Origin: Brachionus plicatilis
Lineage: Eukaryota > Rotifera > Eurotatoria > Ploima > Brachionidae
Length of the DNA stretch: 64,000 nucleotides
Direction: 5' to 3'
Assembly (NCBI GenBank): GCA_010279815.1
Contig: QEOQ01000626.1
Span: 251,188 to 315,187, forward strand
Shown: piece after piece, positions 52,603-64,000 of the stretch
Layout of the letters: each line of letters starts with the position of its first letter
How positions within the stretch are numbered: the first letter of the stretch is position 1
Notes under the pieces: model-generated
What the model was told of the DNA's origin: nothing
Seen by the model: only the letters and a program-made list of their open reading frames with translations
The model's database searches: none
Program-made: the position numbers and the translations under genes

Positions 52603-55264
52603 GAGGTATCCGTCTGTAATGTATACTGTGAAAAATTCTATTGATGATTGAAATATGAATCTTGTTAGTCCAAAAACGATAAAATTATGAACTATATTTT
52701 ATTTTTGAGTTTAAATTAAAGCAAGCTATGCCTAATTTTAACCAAATTTTGTACAAATGTAAACTATTTAGAAGTTGTCCTTCATGTCAATATCGATTGA
52801 TTTTGGTTTTAGTATTTTTTTTATACCTTTATAAGACAATATTTGACTAAAATGACCTTAATGAAGATAAAAAATTATTTTTTGCTTATATGTAAATGTT
52901 CAATACATTTATTATAAAGATTATATAATAAATAAGGTATCAGATAAATAAACTTTAAAAAGATCTTTTTTATTTTATTTACCAAAATTCTATTTTCTAA
53001 AGAAATATTTAAAAAAAAATTATTTATTTATTATTTATTTATTTGATTCAATCAACGTCAATTTTGGCAATTGTGAATAAAAAAACAATAACTAAAAAAA
53101 ATAAAATAAACAAAAAGTAAGAAAAATTGAGTGAATGCGAATTTTGAAATTATCGACTAGTAAGTGTTTTTTTAATTAAATTTTATAAAAATTAAAAATT
53201 GAAAAATTTTATACATAAATAAGAATTAATTCATAAATGTAAAAATTTTATCAATTAACAATTCTCAATGTAATATTTTTTCTTAAATTGTTTTATTGCT
53301 CTTTTTTAAATGGTTTTATTAGAGGGTTGAAAAGAATTTTCTGTTTTCTTTAACTAATGGGTGATTTTTTTATAGAGCTCATTAATGAAATTTAAAATTT
53401 TTCCTTAAATTTGTAGATATTTTTAGATAAAAGAAGAGAAATGAAAAATGGGCAATGTGAAATTTTGGTACAAAAATTACAGTACAAAAAGTGAAAAATT
53501 TATAATTTTTTTTCTAATTGTGCAAAAATGGTTTGGTAAAGAGTACAATATTCTACAAATTTGTAAAAAAGAATTCCAAGCTCTTCAAAAATTCTGCCAT
53601 GTGGGCAAATTTAAAACTCTAAAGATATTAAATCTTTCAATTAATTATTAAATTAGATTTAAAAAAAAAATTGTTTTTTTAACTTTTTTTTCTTCTGAAA
53701 AATGAAGTATTCCAAAGATTTGATTTTAAAATAAATAATAAATTTAGGGATTGAACTCACAAGATTAAAGTTTTCAGCCTCAGGGTTCTATTAAAAAAAG
53801 AAAAGTAAAATTTTTTTGTAATTTTAAAAAGGGAAGGAGATGATAATGTTTATTTTAAAATTATGAAAAACTCATTTCAGAAATGACTAAGAAGAGCAAA
53901 TATTTTTATTTTTATTTAATTTAATAATTATTGGAAAGATTTAATTACTTTGAATTTTAAAATAAAATGCTAATCAAAAATATTGAAAAATTTGGTTAAA
54001 AAAAATTTATTTTGAGAAGAGTCTAAATTGTGGAATTGTCAATTATTTTTTAGTTTGTTTAAAAACACATGAAAATAAAATAGATTATTATTAATTATTT
54101 GTTTTTCTGTAACAAGCTAATTCTTGATAAAAAAAATAAAAATAATAAAAAAGAAAAAAACAAAGTCAAATAGGATAAAATAAAGCAAAAAAAGTAAAAA
54201 TATATAAATAAAATAGACTGAAATTGAAATTTATTTTTTTAATTTGTATATCTGTACCGAGCTATTGTTCCTTCAGATTTAAAAAAAAAATAAAATAAAA
54301 AGAGTTAAATAAATTAAATTAAAGAGAAAGTTAAAAAAGGTATGTTTTAAAAAAAAAAGACAAAAATAAATTGTATATGAAAAAATAAATAAGAAATAAA
54401 TAAAAAATTTTAGTTAAAAAAATTAAAATTAGATATATTTAAAACGAGAGTTGCACATTTTTAAGTAATTGATGGCTCAGGAAAAAAAGAAGAAATAGTA
54501 AGGTAGCAATTACACAATTGAGTCGTGTAAGTTTAAAATTTTATTTAAAAAAACTCTTAATTAAAAAATCACTTGTAGTAAAAGTGTGTGACTAATTATT
54601 TAATTAAAAACACAAATTAATAATCATTTTTTTTTAAATTGTGATTAATTTTTTAAACAAATTCTACTTAAATTTTACTCATTCTTAAAAATAAAAATAT
54701 ACGTGCATCCATTAGCTAAATAAAACCAAAAATAAAAATATAGCATATATTTTAAAAATAGTTGAAAAAATTTTTTGCTTTCATTTCTAAAAAATTAGTT
54801 CCAATCACTTCATTTGTTTTAGAAAATTAAATTTTTCCTACTCTTGATATTATCTAAAGTTTACCAAGTCACTTGGCGCAAAATATAGTAAAAACTTCAG
54901 ATTGCAAAGTAATTACTCTTCTGCAATAATTTTTTAAAATTTTTTAAGTTAAAATTTAAGCTTAAAATAAACCGATGACAAAAATATATAGCCAACAATT
55001 TTTAAAAAAATAAAACAAGTCCAATTTAAAAGTTTATTTATTCTAAATAATTTAAAAGTTTTTTAACAATGCCTCAATTAAAAAATCACATAAACAACTG
55101 AGATTTAAAACTTAGAAGAAAAAACTTTATTTACACAAATTCAAAGTAGCCTGTTCACAAATGTCCTGAGTTATAACTATAAACGGATTTTCACACACAA
55201 AAAAAAAATTAATAGAAAAAAAAGTAATTATTATTAATATAAAAAATTAATTTGTTTTTAAAAT
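52603..55264. other. AT-rich intergenic DNA, no gene seen
   Basis: About 2.7 kb with only low-complexity frames, such as 53448-53651, that have no recognisable features. An ATTT microsatellite patch lies near 53020-53045. Confidence 0.5.
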
Positions 55265-58073
55265 TTAAAGCTGATAGGCAGCTGAGGCTAGATTCAAAAG
55301 CTTCGAGAACGACTTGGGCGGTGGCGGCGATGGCGGCGCTTGGCCAAGCGAAGCAGCCATCTTGGACGCCTCGCTGAACACAGATATGGGCATTGTATAA
55401 TTGGAATACACTGACGAGCACTCATTTGAATAATTGCTGCTATCCGTGTAGACCAGACTCGAGTCAGCTCCACTAAAGTACTGCGAGTCCTCGGACTCAG
55501 AATTGCGCACCACTCTCTTCGAATGCAAGCTCATGGCCAACTTGTGACTGTTTGACAAAGAGCTGTTTCGATTCGAGTTCAGCATGGTCAATACTGACGA
55601 AGAATTGGACAGCAAGGGCTCCACAGGACCCGCCAGTGGATTTATGGTCAAATTAGTTGTGAGCAATTTTTTCTGTGACGAATTCAGCGTCAATTGACCA
55701 AAAGTGTTCTTGTCAAACAGCTTTTCCAGCTCGGCAAAATTATTCTCCTGTCTTTTGTTCTCATACTTGGCCAGCAAAACTTCAAGTCTTTCATTGATCA
55801 CCGCAAAGCTTGGTCTCAATTCGGAGCTTATGTTCCAACAGTCAAGCATCAGGTCATACATTTCCTCATCACACAATTCCGGTCTGCTCATTCTGTTTCC
55901 CTCTTTCAGATAGTCGAACAACTTCTCAATGGGCACTGTTGGATAGGGACTTCCGCCCAGTGTGAACACTTCCCACATCAACACCCCAAATGACCAAATG
56001 TCCGAGTTGGGATAAACTTTGCGGTCAAGCAGACTTTCTGGCGCCATCCACTTGACAGGTATGGGCGACTCTGAACTTCTGGTGTAGTAGTAATTTTGCT
56101 GCAAGTCTCTGGCAAAGCCGAAGTCGGCTATTTTGGCCACTTTGTTCTCATCAAGCAGAATGTTGCGCGCAGCCAGGTCCCTGTGGCAAACTTTTTTCGA
56201 GTGCAGGTACCTCATGCCATTGGATATTTGGCAACAAAATTTGACCAACTCAATTATCAAGTCGAGTTCTGAGTCAGTGCTGAACTTGTTCTTGTCTTTG
56301 GCGTAGCCAAATGTGGAAAATTTGTCCGATTTGTTCACTTTGTGTTTGTTGATGCTGGAATAGAGTTTTAGGACATCGGTGGCCAGCTGAGCTGCCGAGC
56401 CCTCCAGCTCGGTCTCGTCCGAGTCCGAGGCCAAAAACTCCGTGGGTCTCTGGGATCTGAGGTAATTTTTCAAATTTCCCAATTTGGCATACTCCACAAT
56501 GGCGTACACTGGTCCATTTTTGGTGCAGCATCCCAGCAAGCTTAAAATGTTCTCGTGTCTGCCCACTGACTTCATAATTTCCAGTTCTTTGATAAAATTG
56601 CTCAGTTCCATTTTGCTTGATTTTTCTTTGAGGGTTTTGACTGCGACACATGATCTGTAGCGGCCAGGCAGGATGCCGTACGCCTCCGCCTTGAACACGC
56701 GGCCAAAGGCGCCTTCGTCTATCAGATTGGACAATTTTAGTTTTTCGCGCGGAAATTCCCATTCAGGGTCCTCTTCTGGGATGAGCTGAGTGTCGGAATT
56801 GTTCGACATGACATCTTGGTCCAGAGAACCAAGTCGATTGTTCAGCGTTGAGTTGGTGGTCTGGCTGCCATTGTCCGGCATTGAGACATAGAGAAAATTT
56901 TTCTTCATCGAGCCCATTGTGTCTACAATCATCTTTCTGTCCTTTGATTTTGAGTTTATGTGACACATGCAAACAGACATGGTAATTGCCAGGACCAGGA
57001 GAAGGACGGCAAAAAATCCCACTGTTATTGAATACTTGTTTTGGTCAAAAAATGACTGCAGATTTTTTTCAACCAAGGAAATTTTGTGCTCAAAGTCCGC
57101 AGAGTCAGTCACATTCAAAAATCCGTATGTTACCCTAAAGGACTTGGGTGAATTGGCCACTATGCACAGATAGTAGCCCTGGTCGGTCGGATTGGTTTTC
57201 AAGATGTTCAAGCTGACTGTTTCCAGGTCAGAAAAAGAGTCTTTGTTCGAGTCTTCTATGTGCTGTCTTCTCTCGAGTTTGAATCTGTCATCTATGGTCA
57301 TGTAGTCACTGAAAGAATCCTTTTGTTTTATGGAAAATTTTTTATTTTTTTTTGTTCTTTTTTTATTTTATTTTGTACTTTTTTTTGAAGAGCCAAAGCG
57401 TTCTGGTCAAGCAAAGAGCTAATGTCATATTTTTGGTCAGAGTACTTGGTCATGATGTCTTTGCTAAGCTTGTAGAACAAAAAAATTGGAAACGAGTCCA
57501 TTTGGGTCTGGCAAGTAAAAGTGGCATTGTCTCCGCGTGCCACGCTTTGGTTGCTGAACTGTCTGGTAAGTATTGGTCTAATTAAGACATCTTTTTTTAA
57601 GACAAAAAATAGAATTCAATTTTTTAATTATTTAAAAAAAATAGAATTCAATTTTTTAATTATTTAAAAAAAATAAAATTCAATTTTTTAATTATTTAAA
57701 AAAAATAAAATTCAATTTTTTAATTATTTAAAAAAAATAGAATATTTTATAAATTACTTTCTGGATCAAGATTTCTAAATTTGTTCGAATTTCTCAAAAA
57801 CAGATTGTAAGCAAAGCATTCGATTAGATCAGACTCGAATAGCCGACAGTCTTAAAATATGATTAATTATTAACGTTTAATTTAATGCTAGGCTTGGATA
57901 TTTTTTTTTCTTTTTTTTTTAAAAACAGTTGGTCAATATTTACCTAATTGCTTTTGGTTGAGTAAATTGTTTTGTACTGATGAATAAGCAGTGTCTGATT
58001 TGGCCGGCACGAAGCGAAAAAGCGCTTGTTGACTATGGCCTAACAGAATTAACAATATATTCAGCATATACAT
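55265..58073 (-). CDS. FGFR-like receptor tyrosine kinase
   Basis: Probable exons on the minus strand: 58073-57944, 57850-57758 (less sure), 57577-57379 and 57319-55265. A signal peptide (MYMLNILLILLGHSQQ) starts it. The ectodomain seems short: one Ig-type domain with ATFTCQT, then DQGYYLCIVANS, followed by a TM helix (VGFFAVLLLVLAITMSVCMC). The kinase shows DEGAFGRVFKAEA, VAVKTLKE, GRHENILSLLGCCTKNGPVY, CHRDLAARN, DFGFARD, PVKWMAPESLLD and SFGVLMWEVFTLGGSPYP, closely FGFR-like. A kinase insert of about 60 residues is longer than in vertebrate FGFRs and nearer VEGFR/PDGFR size. The activation loop has three consecutive Tyr (QNYYYTRS). A Ser/Pro-rich tail of about 170 residues ends in APPSPPPPKS. 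The exon 2/3 junction is one base out of phase with the sites I chose, so the N-terminal model is provisional. Confidence 0.85.
57604..57740. repeat. 32-bp tandem repeat in RTK intron
   Basis: Just over four near-identical units of AATA(G/A)AATTCAATTTTTTAA plus ATTATTTAAAAA lie head to tail between two putative exons. Units alternate only at one G/A position. Confidence 0.9.
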
Positions 58074-60390
58074 TTTATATAATAAATTAAAATCTAAATT
58101 AATTTTTTTTTTAATTATTTTTATTAATTTATAAAAACAAAAAATCCAATATTTTTTTCATTTTAAAATACGCTAAGGTAATTAAAAACTTAATTTTTTT
58201 CTTAATAAAAAAAAACTTAAGAGAGAAAAATGCATAAGATAGGAAAAAATTTTTTGATAAAAAAAATAAATAGACCAAAAATTGGAATAAAATTTTTCTT
58301 TTATATTTTTTTTGTTTTTGACAAACCGGTTCCTAAATTGTAGAAAAATCATTTTTGAAATTAATTGATTTATCTTGGTCTAAAATGAAAGAAATAAAAA
58401 ATTTTTGACATAATAAAATTTATTAATCTAAATTAAGGTCAATTTGAAGAAGAAAAAAAAATTAGCACACATGCCATTCCATTATTAATTCTGTTTCCTT
58501 GCTGATTTAAAAATATTTGAATAGTCTTGACGGAATCGACTCATCCGATCAGTTATTTTAATCTCTTCGAACTTAGTACGTCACATAATTCCGGCGTTTC
58601 CTATTTTACCTATAAAAATCGTGCTGTCTATAATATGTGATGAATATTACTACAAATGATTTATTCTTATAGAAAAACAAAAAAAAATTTCTGACCTTTT
58701 TGTGAAATATTTTTGATTTTAATAAAAAAAATGAACACTTTTTTAATTTAAAATCTATCACATTAATTTGCGGTAATTTTGTGTGCCGATCAACTTATGA
58801 ACATAAAAAAAAAGTTGTTCGAGTGTTGATGCCAGTTAGAAATTAATCAAAAATATTTAGCACAAATTTTAGGCGAAATAACATAAGCTTTTTAAATCGG
58901 TCGGTAAAGATAGTTATTTTATAAGAAAATATTATTTATCATGTAAATATTGAAGATAGAATATCTAAAATAGCAATTAATCGCAAAGAATATTGTTTCG
59001 ATTAATTAATTTTGTTGCCAAAAATGCCATTTAATCTTTTTTGATGCTTGTTTACGTAAGATTAATCAGGTATGATAACTATTCACACTTGTAAAAATAA
59101 ACAACACTTACGTACTTTAATTAGACTATTTTTTTGAATAAAAAATTTTCATACCTATATACTTTTATTTTATTTATCTATTTTTTAATTTGCCCATGAT
59201 GCTAAAATCTAATAATAATACCTTCACAATTTTCTACAATGATGTAGCTACCGCTACAGTTGTAGAGTAAACAAAAATCATGAAATTTGATTCCCTAGAG
59301 AATTTGATTATTAAATATTTTTTATTCAAAAATCAATCAATCTACAAATATGCCGGCTAATAAAACAACTGTTGGTGGCACGGATCACTGGCATAGGTGT
59401 CTTCGAGCTGACCTGAAAAATAATAAATCAAAAAAATATTTTTTTATTGCGATTGATAATAAAATCTGGGAAAAAATAGAAAAAAAAATAAAAAAAATTA
59501 TTATTCAACATAGATGCGGGTGGTTATCAAAATTTAATCTATTGATAAATTAACAGTAATGTTTTTTTCTCTTATCTCAGTTCTAAAATAAACTAAAAGG
59601 GGTACAATAATTAAAAAAATATTAAGAACTAGAAGTTCCGCGCTAAAGATACCGCAAAATAAAACCCCACTTGTACGCATTCATGTTAACTATTTTTAAA
59701 TTATATTAAAGATAATAAAAGTAAGATCAAATGTAAGAGCAGCGATACGAATCTTTACAAGGCAAAGTGTTTGAATTCCGAATAGAATTCCGATTAGAAT
59801 AAATAAATTGATTTATCTCTTAGATATTGATTAATTGAAAAATTTCAATTATTTTCTTCTAAAGAGCAGTAAGATTCTTAAAGGCTTTGTTAAAGGTTCA
59901 GTGAAAAAATTGTTTTCCTTGTATTTAAAAGGAATCTAATTTTGTGTTTAGTCGATTTTTCTCTTGGGCTCTGATTAGCCCTTGCGCTAATGTTTTCTCA
60001 AAATGTACTTATTTTTCTTATCTAGTCCAATTTATCTACATGAACGTTTTTTCATTCATTCAAAAAATTAAATTAAAATTTTAATCCGATTTCGAGTTGA
60101 TTTATGCTCGATAATTATCTTAAGCTAAATTTTGATAAGTTTTTATTTATGTTTCCTTTATATCAATTATTTTACGGAAATGATGTTTTACATATGCTCA
60201 TACAAATGTGCTAAAGCCCGATAAAATTCAACTTTATCTGAGCACGTACGTCCATGTCTCACCATCATCTACCAAATATTTGATTTAATTAATTCAATCT
60301 AAAAAAAAACTGTTTTTATTTTAAAATAATCTTGAACTAATTGAATTATTTAATAAAAATTGAATTAAGTTTTAAAATATTTTTTTATTT
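58074..60390. other. Gene-free AT-rich DNA upstream of RTK
   Basis: Contains the upstream region of the minus-strand receptor kinase. GTACGTCACATAA near 58578 includes a CRE-like TACGTCA and is followed by a TATAAAAA word near 58612, on the plus strand; neither can be tied to a gene. A 67-codon frame at 59350 looks spurious. GCTACAGTTGTAG near 59252 resembles the 62.6-63.8 kb repeat family. Confidence 0.45.
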
Positions 60391-61230
60391 ACAAAAAAAA
60401 CTCAAAACTAGCTCATTTGGACTCAATTTTCTGTTTAGAATGAAAAAAAAGAGAACACTTTATCTTTTTTTCATCAAAAAGTCTTTTATTAATTGAAAAT
60501 TTAATAAAAATGAATAGACAATTTTTTTTTAATTAGAGTCATTCTAGTTTAATTTGAGGAGGTTTTTAAAAATATATTTTTTTTTTCATTAAATTCATTC
60601 AAAAAAAACTCAAAACTAGCTTTAAGATCTCAGTTTTCTCTTTGACTAAAAGATTTTGACAGAAAACAAAGAAAACATTATTTCATTTTTAATAGTCTTT
60701 AATTAATTGAAAATTTAATAATAATTAAAAGATAAATTTTATTTGTATAGATCTCAATCGAGTTTTATTTGAGTTTTAAATAAAAAAAAATTTTTGAATA
60801 CTCAAAACTAGTCTATTTGGACTCAATTTTCGACCAGAAAAGAAAATTGATTAAGATAAAAAATGAATTTCTTTCGAATAATCTTTCATTAATTAAAAAA
60901 ATTTAATAAAGTTAAAAAATAGATTTTGATAATTTTTAGAATTATTTTTTTTAACTTTAAAAATGCTCAGTACTAGCTTATATTAAATGAATTTTTTCTT
61001 CTGACTGAAAGTGATATTAAAATAGAAAATAATTTTTTTTTCTTTTGAAAAAATCTTTAATTAATTGAAAAATTAAATAAAAATTTAAAGATAAATTTTT
61101 TTGAATAAGAGTCAATCTAGTTTAATTTGACTAGAGTTTTAAGAATACTTAAAACTAGCTTATTTGGACTCAATTTTCTTTACTGACTGACTTAAAAAGT
61201 GGTTTAAAAAAGGAAAATAAAGAAAATATT
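60391..61230. repeat. Degenerate tandem repeat, about 165-210 bp period
   Basis: The word (A/T)CTCAAAACTAGCTTATTTGG and its variants recurs at about 60400, 60608, 60800, 60964 and 61146. Each unit continues with CTCAATTTTCT and, about 80-100 bases later, an AATTAATTGAAAATTTAATAA segment. Five diverged units make an old satellite-like array. Confidence 0.85.
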
Positions 61231-62625
61231 TTTCCTTATTTTTCTGCTTTAGACCCAAGATGTGATTTCTGAGATAAGATATAAACTGGCTTTACTTAGT
61301 TGACAAAAAGCATACTTTGGTATAGACGATTAAAGGAAGATAAAAATCTAATTTCTGCTTTATTTTTATTTTTTTTATGATCAAAAAAATTTGACGCCTA
61401 ATCTAGATCATCCGAGTGGGTCTTCTGCAAAATTGGCCCACTCAAAAAATTGATAAGACTTTATTGCGTTATAAAAAAAATTGCCTTAAACAAATTAAAT
61501 CTTAAAATTTAGTGACATTTATTAATATTTAAATAAGTGACATTTGATGGTGCACAAGTCGTATAGCAAAATTTGATAATAAAACTTAAATATCACTGTG
61601 ATCTATTGGTCAATATTATGGAAAAGTTTAGATTGTCGAGCTAAATTGAAATGGCCGATGGGAACTCGACTCGAGTTGTATTTGGGGCCAAAAATGTTTT
61701 ATTTAATCGATGTGACAAATGCAAAAAGAGCTATTTTTGGATAGATTTATCTATTAGTAGCAACATAAAAAAATAGCTTGTCTTTGAATTTAGCTCTATA
61801 GAAATTAAAACTAGAATTTATTTCCATTGAATGCACTCAACTAAAAACTAAAACTCTAAATATATAAACAAGAATAAATCAAAAATTAAAAGGTAATTTG
61901 ATTATTTTCGAATTCAATTAGATCAGATTTATTTTCAATAAATTGAGGATATTTATTTAAATTCTTTATTTAATCTAAATGGATTGATAAAAAGATAATG
62001 CTAAATAAAAAAAAATGAAAAGTGAAAACCTAATGGAATTAGGTAATTTAATTTTTTTAAACAAACAAAATTTAGATTTTTAGTTTGTTGTAAATAGATT
62101 TTGTAGGGCTTTGGTCTATTCGAAGTTTTGATCTGCGTTTTTCTTATCTAATAATCAAGTATTAGCCAAGATAATGAAATTTCGGGTCTCAGGCTGGCTT
62201 CGCAAAATTCAAACAAGATTTTCTAAGTCTTTTTATTTGAAAATGAAACCGAAGAAATAGAAACCGGGAATTTTAATTACAATTTTATTAAGTTCTAGTT
62301 TCCAATTGATAAAATTGAGGAACTAGTATACTAAAATTTTAATTGTTGAATTCTTTTTAAATTGAACTAAATATTTTAATTAAAGGTTGTCTGCACCCGG
62401 GACCAAATTTGTTTGACGGCAAAATTAGCTGTCAGCCTACAACCAAAAAATAATTAAGCTTATCTTTAATTTAGTTAAATTGTTCCCCTGAGATTTTTAA
62501 GCTTTTAATTAGTTGATATATTCAACTGTTAGTGAATGTTCAAAAATCTTGAGCTTTAATGATACAACATTGAATCAATGAAGCAAAAAATGAATGATAA
62601 ACAAAACCTAAAGATAAAAACGAAA
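61231..62625. other. AT-rich gene-free DNA
   Basis: No coding frame, RNA gene or clear repeat recognised. Confidence 0.5.
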
Positions 62626-63300
62626 TATAGGCTACAATTGTAGAATTGTAGTCAGAAATTTGATAAATTAGTTGAACATCATAGCAAAATCAAATTATAA
62701 AGAGACTGAATGTGGAATTTAATGCAAGCTACAAATTTTGTAGTGGCTACAATTAAAGAATTTTTGAAAAATAAAATGAAAGATTTTACGACGGTAAAGT
62801 ATGGAGCAAAAAAATTAAAACTTAGCAAAATATTTAAAAAATTAATATTTATTTATTTATTTAATATATAATTTAGAGGGAATAGTTCCTCTTGGCAGCT
62901 CCGAACGGCGTAGTGCCTTCTTTTAAAAAATTAATAGATAACTTGATTATTTCGAAATTAAAAAAAAATTAGCATACTTTTTTACTAAAAAATTATTTTT
63001 TGATTTTAATTACGTTTAACAAATAATTTTTAAATATATATTATACATTTAATTTTTTAAATATTTTTTAAAATTTGAAATAAAAGTGGGTATTTTAATA
63101 AAAAATATTTTGCAAAAACTTTTTCTCCAAACTTCAGTGCCGCTTTTCTTTTAATATAACATCACTTAGAAATGGAAAATAATAAAAAACAATTTAGGCT
63201 ACACATTTTGTACTTTCTACAATTGAAAATTTATAACTTTTTTTTTTAGTTTTACGCCTTCACCTCTTTGATTTTGACAAGATTTAAAATAATTTTTGCT
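62626..63300. repeat. Dispersed GCTACAATTGTAG repeat family
   Basis: Partial copies of a palindromic family (ACAATTGTAGAATTGTAGTC at 62635, GCTACAAATTTTGTAGTGGC at 62728, GCTACACATTTTGTAC at 63199). A separate GC-richer block CAGCTCCGAACGGCGTAGTG at about 62900 adjoins an ATTT microsatellite and may be a retroelement 3' end on the minus strand. Confidence 0.6.
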
Positions 63301-63782
63301 AAATTTTTCTGACTACAATTCTACAATTGTAGCGACTATAAAATGTTGAGCCAACATTTTATTTTATAATTTTTATTTTTCATTTTAAAGTTTATTTTAT
63401 GATGTAAGAAAATTTTTATTTTTCAAAAATCCGGGTCCGTAAGTCCGTTATGCGGAGTACGGGTCCGTGTATTAGGGACAACTTTATATTTAATATTTAT
63501 GATTCATTATCTTTGAATTATGTTATAATTTATAAATTTTTTTTCAAAAATTCTACAACTGTCGCGACTACAAAATTCTTATTATTAGGCATTAGGGACT
63601 ACCTAACTAAAATGTAAGCTACACATTTTTTGTAGCTAAAATTGTAGAATTGTAGTCAGAAAAATAAATGATTTTCTTACATCATAAAATAAACTTTAAG
63701 ATGAAAAATAAAAATTAAAAATTAGATGTTGGCTCCACATTTAATAGTCGCTACAATTGTAGAATTGTAGTCAGAAAAATTT
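63301..63782. repeat. Long inverted repeat with 114-bp arms
   Basis: Arms 63301-63414 and 63669-63782 are near-perfect reverse complements (GACTACAATTCTACAATTGT at the left outer end), with weaker pairing continuing outward through a TTTTAGTTTTACGCC / GGCTTAAAACTAAGAAAA segment. The 254-bp spacer holds a GC-richer ATCCGGGTCCGTAAGTCCG patch and another copy of TGTAGAATTGTAGTCAGA. A foldback transposon is the likely source. Confidence 0.85.
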
Positions 63783-64000
63783 AAGGCTTAAAACTAAGAA
63801 AAAAAAAGTTATAAATTTAGGCTTTTCCAATGACCAAAAAAAATTAAGATGACTAAAATCTAAAATCTTTTAATGAAAATTTAATTGAATATTTATGACA
63901 GAGTATATTGGCAGACGGAATAAAAAAAGAGCTGAATAGAAAGAGAAAAAAAAAGAGAAAAGCTTTAAATTCAAGCTATCAAAAAAACAAAAATAAAGAT
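63783..64000. other. Window end, AT-rich
   Basis: Outer flank of the inverted repeat; no gene seen. Confidence 0.5.

Noticed and set aside
53448..53651. 67-codon open frame
   Set aside because: Low-complexity AT-driven composition and no family features, though it starts with a plausible MGNVKFWYKN.
59350..59553. 67-codon open frame beginning MPANKTTVGG
   Set aside because: The second half is Lys/Ile runs from A-rich DNA; no neighbouring exons or recognisable domain.

Overview
This is a eukaryotic, metazoan window. Genes are split by many short GT-AG introns of mostly 45-60 bp, the sequence is extremely AT-rich outside exons, and the gene set is animal: a Fanconi anaemia ID-complex subunit, heparan-sulfate glucuronyl C5-epimerase, an FGFR-type receptor tyrosine kinase, M-Ras and an SLC46 transporter. 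The compact introns, AT bias and LINE relics fit a small-genome lophotrochozoan/gnathiferan animal such as a rotifer, but this is inference; no marker in the window fixes the species.

Region by region: 1-9.5 kb is transposon-littered DNA with two LINE reverse-transcriptase relics, a degraded hAT-like element, and two paralogous two-exon genes for small secreted six-cysteine peptides with an eclosion-hormone-like cysteine start (2420-2886 and 8963-9405, minus). 10.9-22.6 kb is a plus-strand run of three nuclear cell-cycle/genome-maintenance genes: FANCI (11 exons, 1344 aa), the proteasome activator PSME3/PA28gamma (7 exons, 265 aa) and a LisH protein of the NPAT type (3 exons, 481 aa). 25.6-27.4 kb holds MFSD10 (minus). 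29.3-30.0 kb holds MRAS (plus). A 530-base assembly gap follows at 30094-30623. 31.8-33.4 kb is a single-exon type II membrane protein of a conserved uncharacterised family. 36.0-38.9 kb is a cytosolic tyrosine kinase. 39.4-43.5 kb is mitochondrial leucyl-tRNA synthetase LARS2 (17 exons, minus). 43.6-47.0 kb is an SLC46-type transporter (minus). 47.2-52.6 kb carries two identical tRNA-Val(AAC) genes, the GLCE epimerase gene, and two copies of one non-autonomous DNA transposon with perfect 8-bp target-site duplications. 55.3-58.1 kb is an FGFR-like receptor tyrosine kinase (minus). 58.1-64 kb is gene-free and rich in degenerate tandem and inverted repeats.

The genes are not an operon or one pathway; they are ordinary single-copy animal genes. 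Exon structures were rebuilt by hand from GT-AG signals, frame continuity and remembered family conservation. For FANCI, PSME3, MFSD10, LARS2, GLCE, MRAS, NPAT-like, SLC46-like and both kinases most junctions keep frame exactly; the one failure (RTK exon 2/3) is noted. No wholly new multi-gene system was found. The most interesting items are the six-cysteine peptide pair, the MITE family with exact 8-bp duplications, the diverged activation loop of PSME3, and several foldback elements lying in introns.
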